This document shows positions 11,096-22,694 of a DNA stretch of 64,000 nt, one piece after another. Position numbers and translations under genes: made by a program. Source of the DNA: Petunia secreta (taxonomy: Eukaryota; Streptophyta; Magnoliopsida; Solanales; Solanaceae); contig JARKIP010000011.1 of assembly GCA_029990175.1 (NCBI GenBank), forward strand, positions 372,001 to 436,000, read 5' to 3'. The notes under the pieces are model-generated. The model did not search any database and was not told where the DNA came from. It saw nothing but the letters and a program-made list of their open reading frames with translations. Position 1 is the stretch's first letter. Each line of letters starts with the position of its first letter.

Positions 11096-12231
11096 ATTTA
11101 TCGCGAGGTAAATTCTATAACAATGTTAAGATTTCGAGAAAAGAAAAGCGCCGTCTTTTCGGCAATAATCAAATGTAATGCTTAGATGCCGCAAGAGTAA
11201 ATTTGAATGATCCGTCAAGCAGAATCATATGCGTCGTCAATTTAATTGGTGTTGCTGGTATTGATAGTGGTGCAAAGTGTTGAATGCTCCCTTCAGTTCA
11301 TATTGAATCTGATGTTCAATTCCTGCAAATTTAAAGTAAATGCGTTGGAAAACGAGAGAATAATAAAGCAAAGTCTATAATGAAAAAGAAAGAAATAGAT
11401 TTGCGCTGCATATGCGACAAGGCGAACAATCTCCGAGAAACTGATGGTTGACCTGAAAAAGTAAAGCGAAGCATTAATTTAAAGCCAATATAAAGGCAGA
11501 ATTTAAAGCAAGTGCAAAGCAAAGCAGTGCGGAAACGTAATCAGTGCAATAGGCATTTGATAAATCAATTGGCGAGACAATCAGACAATGAAGGTCTTGA
11601 GCAGATTGTCAAAAATAAGGCAATGCTTATTTTGGCGTGATTTGAAAACATAACGCATGCCTCGGCTTCATTGCTTATTTGGGAATGAAAATCCTATAGG
11701 TAGAAATGCCGCCTGTTCGGCAATAACTCATGGCGAAGCAATAACGCTTTAAGCCATGAAAAGGCAATGCAACGCAATCTGCAAGGCGACTTTGAATGCG
11801 CGTTCCATAAATTGTTCATCCATAGTGTGAATGATCCTTTCATTGCAAGCTTTCATGTTCCTGCTCTCAAAAGAAATTCGTTAGTTTTGGGGATGGGTGT
11901 TTGATTTGTGCTGACTTGATCTCGATCTTCTTGATGTCGTTTTTGCTCTCATGTTTTCCTCGGACTTGGATTTGTGAATCATACTCAGAGACTTGGCTCA
12001 TGAACTCAAATGAATGTTTTGATAATAGAGGCAAAGTAAAAGTAGTTTTGGTAATAAAGTAAATAAAGTAACCATGCAAATATTTCATGAAAGTAAGATG
12101 TATTTTATGAAATTTCTGCCTTGACATTAGCTTGTGACATATCTTAAAACAAACTAAACATCCTTTTCTTAGAGTTGACACTTCTTCATCTAGCCAATTC
12201 CCAAGATCTTCCCAACTCATCTTTTGATAGT
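11096..12231 (-). other. 3' UTR of element 2, unique part
   Basis: No coding signal was found. Short inverted repeats occur, for example TGCCGCCTGTTCGGCA near 11707 and GCCGTCTTTTCGGC near 11151. The frame at 11867-12220 matches nothing I recognise. Confidence 0.5.
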
Positions 12232-12452
12232 CAACGTTGATTCTTGCAAAATTTTGCCCCAGTTATGACCATCTAAATCTTCAACTTGCCCTTGCAGAAT
12301 TTGCTCCAGTTTCTATCTTCTATATCTTCAATTTATCTTGCAAAATTTGCCCCAGTTGCTATCTTTCAAATCTTCAAATTATCTTTGCAAAATTGCTCCA
12401 GTTGCTATCTTTCAAATCTTCAAATTATCTTTGCAAAATTGCCCCAGTTGCT
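12232..12452 (-). repeat. about 54-bp repeats introduced by CTGGGGCA
   Basis: Five diverged copies in sense orientation begin AACTGGGGCA or AACTGGAGCA and continue into an A/T palindrome such as GCAAAATTTTGC or GCAAATTTTGC, then AAGATTTGAAAGATAG. Element 3 carries the same introduction followed by stronger hairpins at 62040-62190. Confidence 0.75.
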
Positions 12453-12487
12453 TGCCTTAGGGGAGACTGAAAATTTTAATATTATAG

Positions 12488-12547
12488 AGTCGAGCCCGTT
12501 AAGAGTGCCTACGTATCCCTCCACGGGAATCAGACCATGCGTAGTTC
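12488..12547 (-). ncRNA. covarying four-helix RNA motif, copy B
   Basis: In sense: P1 CTACG/CGTAG, P2 GGTC/GACT (one G-T wobble), P3 TCCC/GGGA. P4 is weak in this copy (CTC/GGG). The shared words GAACTACG, TGATTCC and GGGATACGTAGGCA are all present. It is nearest the CTGGGGCA repeats. Confidence 0.5.
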
Positions 12548-12690
12548 TGCTTACATAAATATTTTTTGGGAAAGTATGGCAATCTAAGTACGAAGCCGTA
12601 TCCGAATTGGAAAATCCACGCATCTGCCCAGATGCATAGTTCAGCATTACATCATAAAAGATAAACAAACCTAAAGGGTTACAATATTTT

Positions 12691-12757
12691 GACCGAATCC
12701 GACGAGGATTGCCTACTTATCCTGTTGCCATTTCAGGAATCAGGTCAGAAGTAGTTC
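12691..12757 (-). ncRNA. covarying four-helix RNA motif, copy C
   Basis: In sense: P1 CTACTT/AAGTAG, P2 TGACC/GGTCA, P3 TCCTG/CAGGA, P4 AATCC/GGATT. Both arms of P1 and P4 change together relative to the other copies, so base pairing is kept while sequence is not. Confidence 0.55.
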
Positions 12758-12802
12758 AAACTTACACAAAAGAGGGAATAGGGGAAATTCTTATATCAAT
12801 GC

Positions 12803-12862
12803 AACCAAACTCTATGTGAGTTACTACGTATCCCGCCTTGGGACTCAGGTCACGCGTAGTTC
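12803..12862 (-). ncRNA. covarying four-helix RNA motif, copy D
   Basis: In sense: P1 CTACG/CGTAG, P2 GACC/GGTT with one wobble, P3 TCCC/GGGA, P4 AACTC/GAGTT. It starts about 50 nt after the integrase stop codon and is the first module of the 3' UTR. Confidence 0.55.
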
Positions 12863-12910
12863 GCATTACATCAAAGATTACATTCAAAACCCTGCTAACT
12901 TGCGATCGCC

Positions 12911-15900
12911 TCAAACATAGTATCTTTTGACGGCATCTGCGTTGATTGCTTTTGGCCAAACTTGACCATCCATTTCTGCCAGAATCAGTGCTCCTCCGGA
13001 TAAAACCCGATGAACCACATATGGACCTTGCCAATTTGGTGCAAATTTGCCCCTTGCTTCTTCTTGATTAGGAAAGACCTTCTTTAGCACCAATTGCCCC
13101 GGTTTGAAGTCTCTCACTCTCACTTTCTTGCCAAAAGACTTGATCATGCGATTTTGGTAAAGTTGCCCATGACAAATTGCATTTATTCTTTTCTCATCAA
13201 TAAGCATCAACTGTTCACATCTGATCTTCACCCATTCAGCATTTTCCAATTCAGCTTCTTGAATGATTCTCAAGGAAGGAATTTCTATCTCCGCGGGTAA
13301 GACTGCTTCTGTGCCATACACCAAAAGATAGGGAGTTGCCCCAGTTGAAGTTCTAGTGGTGGTGCGGTACCCAAGAAGTGCAAAAGGCAACTTTTCATGC
13401 CAATCTCTATAATTATCAATCATCTTGCGAAGAATACGCTTGATGTTCTTATTTGCCGCCTCAACAGCTCCATTCATTTGAGGGCGGTATGCAGTAGAGT
13501 TGCGATGAGTAATCTTGAAACTCTCACAAGTTGCTCTCATCAAATCACTATTTAGGTTTGCACCATTATCAGTGATGATTGATTCAGGAACTCCGAATCT
13601 ACAAATGATATTGTTGCGCACAAAATCCGACACCACTTTCTTGGTTACAGACTTGTGAGAAGTTGCTTCCACCCACTTGGTGAAGTAATCAATAGCCACT
13701 AGAATAAAGCGATGTCCATTTGAAGCGGCCGGTTCAATAGGACCAATAACATCCATTCCCCAAGCAACAAAAGGCCAGGGAGAACTCATTGCATGAAGTT
13801 CAGAAGGAGGTCTTTTGATCATATCTCCGTGAATTTGACATTGATGGCATTTCCGCACAAACTTAACACAATCAGTTTCCATAGTTAGCCAAAAATAACC
13901 GGCTCTCAAGATCTTCTTTGCCAATACAAAACCATTCATATGCGGCCCACAAACTCCCGCATGCACTTCCGTAAGCAATTTATTTGCTTCAACTGCATCA
14001 ACACATCTTAAGAGTCCTAAGTCTGGGGTCCTCCTATATAGGATTTCACCGCTTAGAAAGAATTGATTTGCTAACCTCCGAATGCTCTTCCTTTGGACAC
14101 TTGTTGCATTTTCAGGATAACTCCCAACCTTGAGATAATTCTTGATATCAAAATACCAAGGGTGACAATCTCGCTCTTCCTCAACTTGAAAACAATAAGC
14201 TGGCCTATCGTGCAATTCAATTTCGATAGGATCAATATAATTCTTGTCAGGATGTTGGATCATAGAAGATAACGTCGCCAAAGCATCGGCAAACTCATTT
14301 TGAAGTCTTGGAACATGCTTGAACTCAATCTTTGCAAATCTTTTGCACAATTCCTTGACACAACACAAATAAGGAAGAATCTTTGCATTTTTGGTGTTCC
14401 ACTCGCCCTGTACTTGGTGAATCAGCAAGTCGGAATCTCCAATCACTAGAAGTTCTTGAATATTCATATCCACTGCCAATCGAAGACCCAAAATGCATGC
14501 TTCATATTCAGCCATATTGTTAGTGCATGGAAATCTGAGCTTGGCCGAAACAGGGTAATGCTGACCCGTTTTAGAAATTAAGACAGCTCCAATACCAACA
14601 CCTTTGAAATTTGCTGCTCCGTCAAAGAAAAGACGCCAACCATCATATTCAGAAGAGATGTCTTCACCCAGAAACAAGACCTCTTCATCGGGAAAGTAAG
14701 TTCTCAATGGTTCATAGTTGTCATCAACAGGATTTTCAGCTAAATGATCCGCCAATGCTTGTGCCTTTACCGCCTTTTGGGTGACATAAACTATGTCAAA
14801 TTCACTTAACAGAATCTGCCATTTTGCTAGTTTTCCCGTGGGCATCGGCTTTTGGAAGATGTACTTCAAAGGATCCATCCTCGAGATAAGATAAGTTGTA
14901 TATGATGAAAGATAGTGCCTTAACCTTTGTGCAGTCCAAGTCAAGGCGCAACAAGTTCGCTCCAAGAGAGTGTACCTGGCTTCATAAGGGGTGAACTTCT
15001 TGCTTAGATAATAAATGGCTTGTTCTTTCTTCCCGGTCTTGTCATGTTGCCCCAAGACACATCCAAATGCATTTTTCGAGACGGACAAATATAAGATCAA
15101 TGGTCTTCCGGGTTCAGGAGGAACTAACACAGGCGGATTAGATAGATACCCTTTGATCCTATCAAAAGCCTTTTGACAATCTTCCGTCCACTCAATAATA
15201 GCATCTTTCTTCAACAACTTGATTATTGGTTCACAAATAACCGTGGATTGTGCAATGAAGCGGCTTATGTAGTTCAAGCGGCCAAGAAAGCTCATCACAT
15301 CCTTCCGGCTCTTTGGAGGAGGCAAGTCTTGGATAGTCTTGATTTTAGACGGATCCAATTCTATACCCCTCCGGCTTACAATGAAACCCAACATCTTACC
15401 GGCGGGAACACCAAATGCACATTTCGCAGGATTAAGCTTCAAGTTATACCGCCGAAGGCGGTTGAAGAACTTTCTCAAATCGGTCAAATGCTCTTCTTTC
15501 TTCTTTGACTTGATAACAACATCATCTACATAGACTTCAATCTCTTTGTGAATCATATCATGGAAAAGAGTTGTCATTGCTCTCATATATGTTGCCCCGG
15601 CGTTCTTCAAACCGAAAGGCATAACTCTATAACAAAACACACCCCAAGGCGTGATGAAGGCGGTCTTTTCAGCATCATCTTCATCCATCAGGATCTGGTG
15701 ATAACCAGCAAAACAATCGACAAAAGACTGAAGCTCATGTTTTGCACAGCTATCAATAAGGATATGAATATTTGGCAATGGAAAATCATCCTTTGGACTT
15801 GCTTTGTTGAGATCACGATAATCAACACAAACTCTAACCTTTCCATCTTTCTTGGGCACCGGCACAATATTTGCTAACCAAGTGGGATATTTGAGAGATC

Positions 15901-16361
15901 GAATTACCCTAGCAGTCAATTGCTTTTGCACTTCTTCCAATATTTGTTTGCTTGTGGAAGTTTTGAAGTTTCTCTTCTTTTGTTTAACAGGCGGAAATGA
16001 AGGATCAGTTGGCAACTTGTGAGTGACAAGATCGGTACTCAAACCGGGCATATCCTCATAAGACCAAGCAAAGATGTCTCGGTACTCGTTCAATAGTTCA
16101 ATATAAGCTCTTCTTTCTTCCAAGGTCAAATGAACACTGATTCTGGTTTCTCTAACATCTTCTGAAGTCCCCAAGTTGATTGACTCGGTTTCTTCCAAGT
16201 TAGGCTTTGGTTTGTTCTCAAATTGATCCACTTCTCTTGTTATTTCATCAGGAACAAAATCTTCATTAAACTCCCCAATACTCAACGCATCAGTACCAGT
16301 TTGTTCAGTTGTTTCATTACATGTCACAAGTAAAGTTTCGGCAGTTTTGTTAAGTGGAAAG
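12911..16361 (-). CDS. pol: Ogre pol: RT, two RNase H domains, integrase
   Basis: This intact minus-strand frame encodes the replication and insertion enzymes. In order: RT with WLANIVPVPKKDGKVRVCVD, FAGYHQI, MPFGLKNAGATY and the catalytic YVDDVV; a first RNase H whose usual catalytic Asp segment reads LYLSVS, so it looks inactive; a second RNase H with LFFDGAA, NNMAEYEA and GDSDLLIHQ, all acidic residues kept; integrase with a HAG...H and CHQC zinc motif, the catalytic block WGMDVIGP, ITDNGA, and NGAVEAANK with the last acidic residue; a GPYVVHRVL (GPY/F-like) tail. It ends KRYYV. The frame is open further upstream to 16423 only inside the intron; the exon start at 16361 comes from the splice acceptor. 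Dual RNase H is typical of Tat-lineage elements. Confidence 0.93.
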
Positions 16362-16613
16362 CTGAAACAGAAACAAACGTTAATCAAAAGCGTAAAATAA
16401 AGTAAATAATTAAAGCATAGCAAAATAATAGTAGGGGAATGCAGTGCATTTTATTTGCTTCAAAAGTCTAGTTTAGGGAGGCATACATTAAAGTAAAACA
16501 TGCAGAATGTAAACAGATTATTTTGAAAAGACATAAACATAAACCAAAGGCGAAACACAGTTCAGGGCCTCAATCTGACTGTGACGCCAAAACAAACTAG
16601 TGAGTTCATTCAC
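16362..16613 (-). other. predicted Ogre intron between protease and RT
   Basis: The donor is TTG|GTGAAT, where the GT overlaps the last codon and stop of gag-pro (TGG TGA). The acceptor is TTTGTTTCTGTTTCAG|CTTTCC with a good pyrimidine tract. Removing these 252 nt deletes the TGA and leaves two bases plus one base, so the protease frame continues exactly into the RT frame. Ogre elements are known to have an intron at this place whose splicing links gag-pro with pol. The donor is non-consensus after GTGA, so efficiency may be partial, leaving unspliced RNA to make gag-pro alone. Confidence 0.75.
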
Positions 16614-19465
16614 CAAGTCTCTTCCACTGGGACACAGGTCCAATTGGCCATCAGATCCTTTGCCTCAACATTCTGCACAGGTGACTCCTCAGCATAGTCT
16701 TCAATAATAACATCGCATTCCAAATCATCACTCAGAAACAAATTGCCAACTCCCTCTATCAGATCCGGTATAACGACTTCCGGTGCCTTGACAAATGACT
16801 GGTACAAGGAAAGAAGAGGTTCTGGCATAGCAATGGCTGGTTTCCTTTTGGCCTTTTCAATCTCCTTTTTGGTAGGACAGTAACCCAAGCCAAAGGTACC
16901 CAGATTCTTGGGCAAGCAGATGGGTTCAGTAATGCCGTTCAGATTTGCTCCCAATCCCGAACCAGGTTTGAAACCATTCTTCAACATTTCCACAGCAATC
17001 ATCTTGGGGACTCTGGGTAGGGTACCTTTCTTTGAATCCTCATTTGATGCTCGGGTCACATTCATCAGCTCAACCGTGTGAAAGGTAGTCCCATCAAGTT
17101 CTGTGGCGCTGTCCACCATGGGGATTGTGGTGCTAGCATGCATGGGGCTGTTCCCCTCGCCCTTGACCACTACTTCTTCATTATCCCATATAAATTTCAC
17201 ACTTTGATGCAAAGTGGAAGGGACGGCTCCGGCCATGTGAATCCAGGGTCTTCCTAACAGCATGTTATAGGTAGACGGGATGTCGAATACCTGAAACTCC
17301 ACAGAGAAGTTCGCAGGACCTATCTGCAGATCAAGATCAATCTCTCCAAAGGTGCACCTTTGAGCCCCATCAAAAGCCCTTGCTTTCACATTGCTCTGCC
17401 TAATTTTGCCAGCGTCAATTCCAAGCTCCTTCAGAGTTGCTAATGGACATATATTGAGCCCGGAACCTCCGTCGATCAGTACCCGTCCAACAAATTTGTC
17501 CCTACATTTGACAACAATATGCAAGGCTTTGTTGTGTCCGAGACCCTCGGGTAGAAGCTCTTCTTTGAAGAAAGACACCTTGTGAGGTTCTAAGATTTGG
17601 CCAACCAAGACGGCCAAGCTCTCACCCGTGGTCTCAGCGGGCACCTCTGCTTCCTTGAGCACCTTTAGCAATGCATTTCTATGCGTTTCAGAGCTCATCA
17701 GCAAAGCCATAATGGATATGCGGGAAGGAGTATTCTTTAGGTGCTCCAGAATAGAGTATTCCTTTGACTGCATTTTCCTCCAGAAGTCCTCAGCTTCGGT
17801 GTCAGTCACTCTTCTTACAACGCCCTCCTTTTCTCCAAGGCTTTGACCCAACCTCTCAGGCGTATAGAATCTACCAGATCTGGTCATGCCTTGTGCAGCA
17901 GCAACAGCAACAGTTACCTTTCCACTTCCGATAGGCACTTCAGAATAGTTCCAAGGAACCCTCTTGCTATCATATTGAAGGGGTGAGGCAAGCAGGACGG
18001 TGACAGTTGGCCTTGGGATACCAGCTTGCACCAGAATAGGAGCTCTAACTTGCACAGATACTTTGGCCTCGTTAGCGACCCTCACATTGCTAACGGGAAC
18101 AATAGTCCCTTTCAAATCGACTCCTTCCTCAAGGGAAATGACATTGACAACATTGTTTCCATAGGCGGGAAGAGGATTATCTTGCACATTAGGCTGAGTT
18201 CCAGTAAGCTGGATAGTGCCTGATTTGATCAAAGCTTCCACTCTATACTTGAAGGCATAACACCTTTCCACATCATGGCCCGCAGCCCCAGAATGATAAA
18301 CACAATGCTTATTAATGTCATACCACCTTGGAGGAGGATTTGGAGTATTGTCAGGAACAGGCTGCACAACTTCGGCGCTTCTTAGTCTTTCAAATAATTG
18401 ACCATAAGATTCAGCTATAGGAGTATAGGTTTTGGGTGCTCTCCTCTCATAGCTTTGGTTAGGTCCTTGCATATTTGGACGGACAGGAGCACGGGGTTGG
18501 TAATTTTGTTGACGAGGAGGGTATTGTTGTGGTGCTGGTGCTCGTGGTGGATAATAACTGGGTTGTTCTTGATAGACAGGATACGGAGCGGGAGGAATTT
18601 GATAGTGACTAGGATAATTTGGGGGTGGTGCATTTAGGTAAGGAGAAGGAATATTTGGGTAATGAGGAGGTGCATTTGGGTAATGAGGAGGGGTGTTTTG
18701 GTAAGTAGGGTAGGCTGGTGGATTATCAAAGTTCAACCTCCTAGCCAGGCGGCGGTCAATGTCTGCGGCAACAGCTGTGACTTCTTCCCTCTTCTCTCTT
18801 CTTCTGGAATTGTTTGGGCTGGCTTGAGCATTCTGAGCACTTGACTTCATTTCAGCAAAGCTCACAATCCGACCGGATTTGATGCCTTCTTCCACCATCT
18901 CCCCCATTGTGAGAAGTTCAGCATAAGGTGCACCCATCATAGGAAGCATATGCATGTAATAGGAATCGTCTTGAGCACGAATAAAGTACTTCACCATATC
19001 CCTCTCAGTCATCGGGGGTTGCACCCGTGCAGCCTGTTCACGCCACCTCAAGGCGTATTCCCTAAAAGTTTCGGTTGGTTTCTTCTTCAAATTGGCCAAG
19101 GTTATGAGGTCAGGGACCATCGCCACATTGTATTCAAACTGCTTTGTGAAGTCACCAGCTATATCATCAAACTCGTGCCATTTGCTTATGTCTTGTCTGG
19201 CAAACCATTCCGCAGCAATACCTTCCAGACTATGGCTAAAGTAAGTCATCAAAAGTTCTTCTTTGCCTCCCGCCGCCCTCATTCTGTTGAGGTACTTGGT
19301 TAAATGAGCAAATGGGTCACCATGACCATCATACATGTCAAACTTCGGCACTTTAAAACCGGGAGGAGGAGTAATGTCCGGGAATAGATAAAGACTGCGG
19401 TATGAAGTGCTTTGCCGTTTCTTGGTCACCTGCAAGTCCTTAATAGATTGTTGCATGGCTTTCAT
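16614..19465 (-). CDS. gag-pro: Ogre gag core, protease and G-patch-like tail
   Basis: This 951-residue frame (with the unspliced stop at 16610-16612) starts at an internal Met. Residues ~30-200 are the gag core (PPPGFKVPKFDMYDG, WFARQDISKWHEFDDIAGDF, LKKKPTETFREYALRWREQA). A Pro/Tyr/Gln-rich linker follows (~240-350). A zinc-knuckle-like CVYHSGAAGHDVERC lies near residue 390. The protease carries VLIDGGSGLNI, so the usual D-T/S-G is D-G-G. A GFKPGSGLGANLNGI segment near residue 850 resembles a G-patch. Its own N-terminal extension lies in another frame at 19474-20061. In the unspliced RNA it ends at TGA; in the spliced RNA it is read into pol. Confidence 0.9.
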
Positions 19466-19473
19466 TGCTTGGA

Positions 19474-20061
19474 TTATCTCCTCTTGTTCGCTTGTCTTCC
19501 CCTGTTTTCCACATTTGTGGGCATTTCATTCTGTGGCTGATAGTCTGTGAAGTCCACATTCTTCCCATTAGGGTCATGCTCATAATATAACGCCTCGGGA
19601 TATCCCTGCCTTGGATCATTGGCGTTTGGAGGAGCAACGGCTACAGGAATGGGCGCTTGAGATTGTGGAGGACGGGGAGTGTCTTTAGCAGGCAAATATT
19701 GGTAGTGAGGAGGAGTGGGGTCGTTAGGATATGGATAATATGAAGGATAACCAGCGGGTTGGGTATTTTGGTGAGCGGGCGGGGTATTTTGACTAACTTG
19801 TGGGCGGTTTTGTGGTGGTGGTGTTTGATTAAGTGGGTTGTTTTGGTATGTGGGTACATTGTGAACAGGATTGGCATTTAAAGGTACGTTTTGAGGGGCT
19901 TGCCATTTAATGGCTGCTAGTTCATCGCTCAGCGTCTGTATCTGTTTGGTCAGATTCAAAATAAGGTCATCCTGAGCAAGGAGGATGTTTCCCCTTGCAG
20001 ATCCGGGAGTCTCGAGAGTCTTATCATTGAGAACGGGAGGCTGATCATCGCTACCAGACAT
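19474..20061 (-). CDS. gag N-terminal segment, out of frame with the core
   Basis: 195 codons from MSGSDDQPP to a TAA at 19474. Residues 28-50 (LILNLTKQIQTLSDELAAIK) look like a short coiled coil; the rest is rich in Pro, Tyr, Asn and Gln. The same type of segment precedes gag in element 3. The gag core lies in the -1 frame and is open for about 50 nt before this stop, so a one-base indel or a -1 frameshift would join them. No canonical slippery heptamer is visible in the overlap, so a plain frameshift mutation is the simpler reading. Confidence 0.75.
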   Translation of the reverse strand: MSGSDDQPPVLNDKTLETPGSARGNILLAQDDLILNLTKQIQTLSDELAAIKWQAPQNVPLNANPVHNVPTYQNNPLNQTPPPQNRPQVSQNTPPAHQNTQPAGYPSYYPYPNDPTPPHYQYLPAKDTPRPPQSQAPIPVAVAPPNANDPRQGYPEALYYEHDPNGKNVDFTDYQPQNEMPTNVENRGRQANKRR

Positions 20062-20635
20062 TTTGTCGAATCAATGTGCAGAGGAAAGTCTTTGGATCAG
20101 CTCAATCAGCACAAATCAAACCTCTGTTTTGGGAATAAACAAAACAAAAGAAAAATTCAAAAGGTAACTGTGTTAGTTTGCATGTTGTTGGTAAAATTTG
20201 CACGTAATCACATAGCGCGCGTCACGTAGCGCTTTTGCATTTTAAACGGGCGATAAATTAGGCATGTGGCAACCACAAATAATGTGCGTAAAATAAAAAT
20301 GCGGACGCGTCCTATCCTGTAGGGTGCCTCTTTGTGCTAGAGGTAAGCCTAATCGCGCAAATTGCACACACATGTGGATATTATAATGATACAAACCGTT
20401 TGCCAATACAAAATTGGGATGTAAATGAACATTAGTAATTTTCATTAGTAATAAACTGGTCTCAAAATGTTACATAGTGATAGAGTTGGTATAATAATAT
20501 CCGAATACTAAAAAGGGGAAGAAGCGTCAAGCTTTACATCGGGACAAAAGAAAAGGGGATTTTTTAGAAAACAAGAGATAAATTCTGCTTCAATCTTTAG
20601 GAATCAGCAATAATCATCAGCATTCAGCAACATCA
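20062..20635 (-). other. spacer between ORF1 and gag of element 2
   Basis: No ORF of note. Contains CG-rich words (GCGCGCGTCACGTAGCGC on the plus strand near 20214) within AT-rich sequence. I see no recognised signal. Confidence 0.5.
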
Positions 20636-22027
20636 TCAGGCAGATAGCCTCTCACGATATAACCGGTTTGTGGCATAAAGATATCCTGAATATCCCGGGT
20701 AATGGCGAACTTGGTCAAACATCAAATCATCCAATGTTGTCATGGGCAGAATGTGAAGGCGAGAATGCCGTTCAGCTTCTTTGTCAACAAAACCAATCTG
20801 CTCCCAAGGACTTGCTTCTATCTCCCTAATGCCATAGATGTGTCTTGCCCATGCATAATACTCAGGAGAACATGGTGGGTTTTGATCTCGACGAATCAAT
20901 TCTCTTTCTAAGCGAGCCCAGTCATTACAGATGTTCATTGCTTCAGGAACTGTGTAATCAGGCGATTCATATTCAACTTCAGACTCCCGTATACCGGCAA
21001 TGAGTGGGATGGACTGTAATAACCCGAATTGCCTCATCACACGGATCGGAGCGTAAGGCTGAATGCTCCTGAACCCGATCAACCTGATATAATACCGGTT
21101 GGGACTCCTCAAGCGAACTTCCCGATTGCCAATCCATGAATAATTCCAGTGAATGTCTGTGCCACTTAAACCCTTTATATCATCATACCAATCTTGAGCA
21201 GTGTGATGACGTTTGAAACCTTCCATTCTTGCATAGTGTGTGGCGATTCAGTTTCCATTTTGAGGAATCAAATCATCCCATTGCCCCCGATCGTGTAGAT
21301 GCTCTACAACCCATAGTTGCAAAAGAAGATTGCAACCAAAGAAGCGTCCCTTTCTGAAGACAGAGCACTCAGTCAAAGAGTACAACATATCAGCGAGGAT
21401 CATGGGCACTAGAGTTGTCTGCCTCCCGTTTATTCCCTCAAATATCGATTTCACCACAGTACTGAGTCGGATATCAATTGCATCATAACCACATGGAAAT
21501 ACCAAAGTACCGAGTAGTGCTAACACAAAAACCTTAGGTCTAAGCTTCTCCCACTTTGCCTTATTGCAATCAAATTCTTTTTTGTGTGCGCTAAACGAGC
21601 TCGCTCTTCCAAAGCGCTTAAACAAATATTCTAGAGAGATCGTGCCATGATTCTTCGCTACCAATGATGGAACATATTTCAATTCGAACATACTGCAAAA
21701 CTTCTTCGGGCATTTGGCTTTAGGCACAATGATCTCGCGATCTTCCATAGTTAAACCTGTAAAGCCCGCGATCTCTTCTAAAGTCGGGCACAACTCAAAG
21801 TCAGGGAAGCGGAAAACACCCGCTTCAGCATCCCATAATTCCACTAAGGCTCTAATAAGGCCCTTGTCACCCTGGATATGCATCAATGAAACCAGATTTC
21901 CAGTGTTCCTTATAATCTGAGCACCGTACTCCCCTTTGATGTTGTTCCACCAATCTTTTAGAATTTTTGGTGGAGTGGTGATCATTTGGATGTCCCGATG
22001 CTTAGGAAAGAGGTGGGCTGAATCCAT
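20636..22027 (-). pseudogene. Ogre ORF1, plant-mobile-domain-like, one stop
   Basis: The frame starts at MDSAHLFPKH (22027) and covers 464 codons including the stops, with one internal TGA at 21248-21250 after LIPQNGN. The frame resumes directly as IATHYARMEGFKRHH and ends NRLYRERLSA at 20636. The stop could come from CGA to TGA, a C-to-T change at a CpG, as expected of methylated DNA; this is inference. The N-terminal half shares PTLEEIA, PKVFV.ALLG and GCNLLLQ.W with ORF1 of element 1. The frame is also open upstream to 22363, but that text does not resemble the family, so I prefer the start at 22027. Function is unknown. Confidence 0.8.
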
Positions 22028-22673
22028 ATCTACAAAACAATAAAAGACAACATGAGGAGTTCCCAAATTTGACATGGCAAAGGGCTTGGAATTCGTTATA
22101 ATATCCACACGATCACATAATATGCAGTGTCGTTGGGTTTCAATAACCCATCGACAAAAGGGCGGTTTCTTAATTCCTGGAAACGGTACCAAGGACCGGG
22201 TCCAAACTAAGGTGTATATGCATGCATGACCTAATCTCCTTCTAAGAGTGGGCTGACGGTTGAGGCTGACTCGACCTATGCGGGATAAACCTGGCCCCAT
22301 AAACCAGTAAAACCGGCCATGACAAAACCAGGCAAACCATACCCCAACTAACTTTGGTGACACGAAAGAAATTCAGAAACTTAGGAAGGACAATGCCCTT
22401 CCTGTATTATTGCCCGTCATGCGGGCCCCCCGTGATGAAATCGAGGAGGTGAAAGAGAATTGACAGGCTCCATGAGGGAGGAAATATGAACGGGATGCGG
22501 ACTATGCACAAATAAAAGAGCATGCTTCAATACATTCATTCACAGCAATAAATTTTACACATACTAGTTTAGGCATGCAAACAATAAAAGAGTTAAACTA
22601 CGCATACATACAATCAACACGTATATAAATAAAGCATATTCGTGAAAATCTTTTGGTTAGAACCATTTGCGTA
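22028..22673 (-). other. leader of element 2
   Basis: Non-coding leader between primer site and ORF1. A weak open frame extends ORF1 upstream to 22363 without recognisable content. It contains a C-rich patch (CGGGCCCCCCG at 22421-22431). Confidence 0.6.
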
Positions 22674-22691
22674 TCCCCAGCGGAGTCGCCA
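22674..22691 (-). promoter_or_regulatory. primer-binding site of element 2
   Basis: Sense TGGCGACTCCGCTGGGGA, three bases inside the 5' LTR; identical to the sites of elements 1 and 3. It fits the tRNA-Arg primer of Ogre elements. Confidence 0.9.
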
Positions 22692-22694
22692 CGC

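Noticed and set aside
15173..15877. Plus-strand ORFs of 109-111 codons
   Set aside because: They are antisense shadows of the intact pol frame.
19474..19530. Programmed -1 frameshift signal in gag of element 2
   Set aside because: No canonical X XXY YYZ heptamer is present in the overlap; kept only as a weak possibility in the findings.
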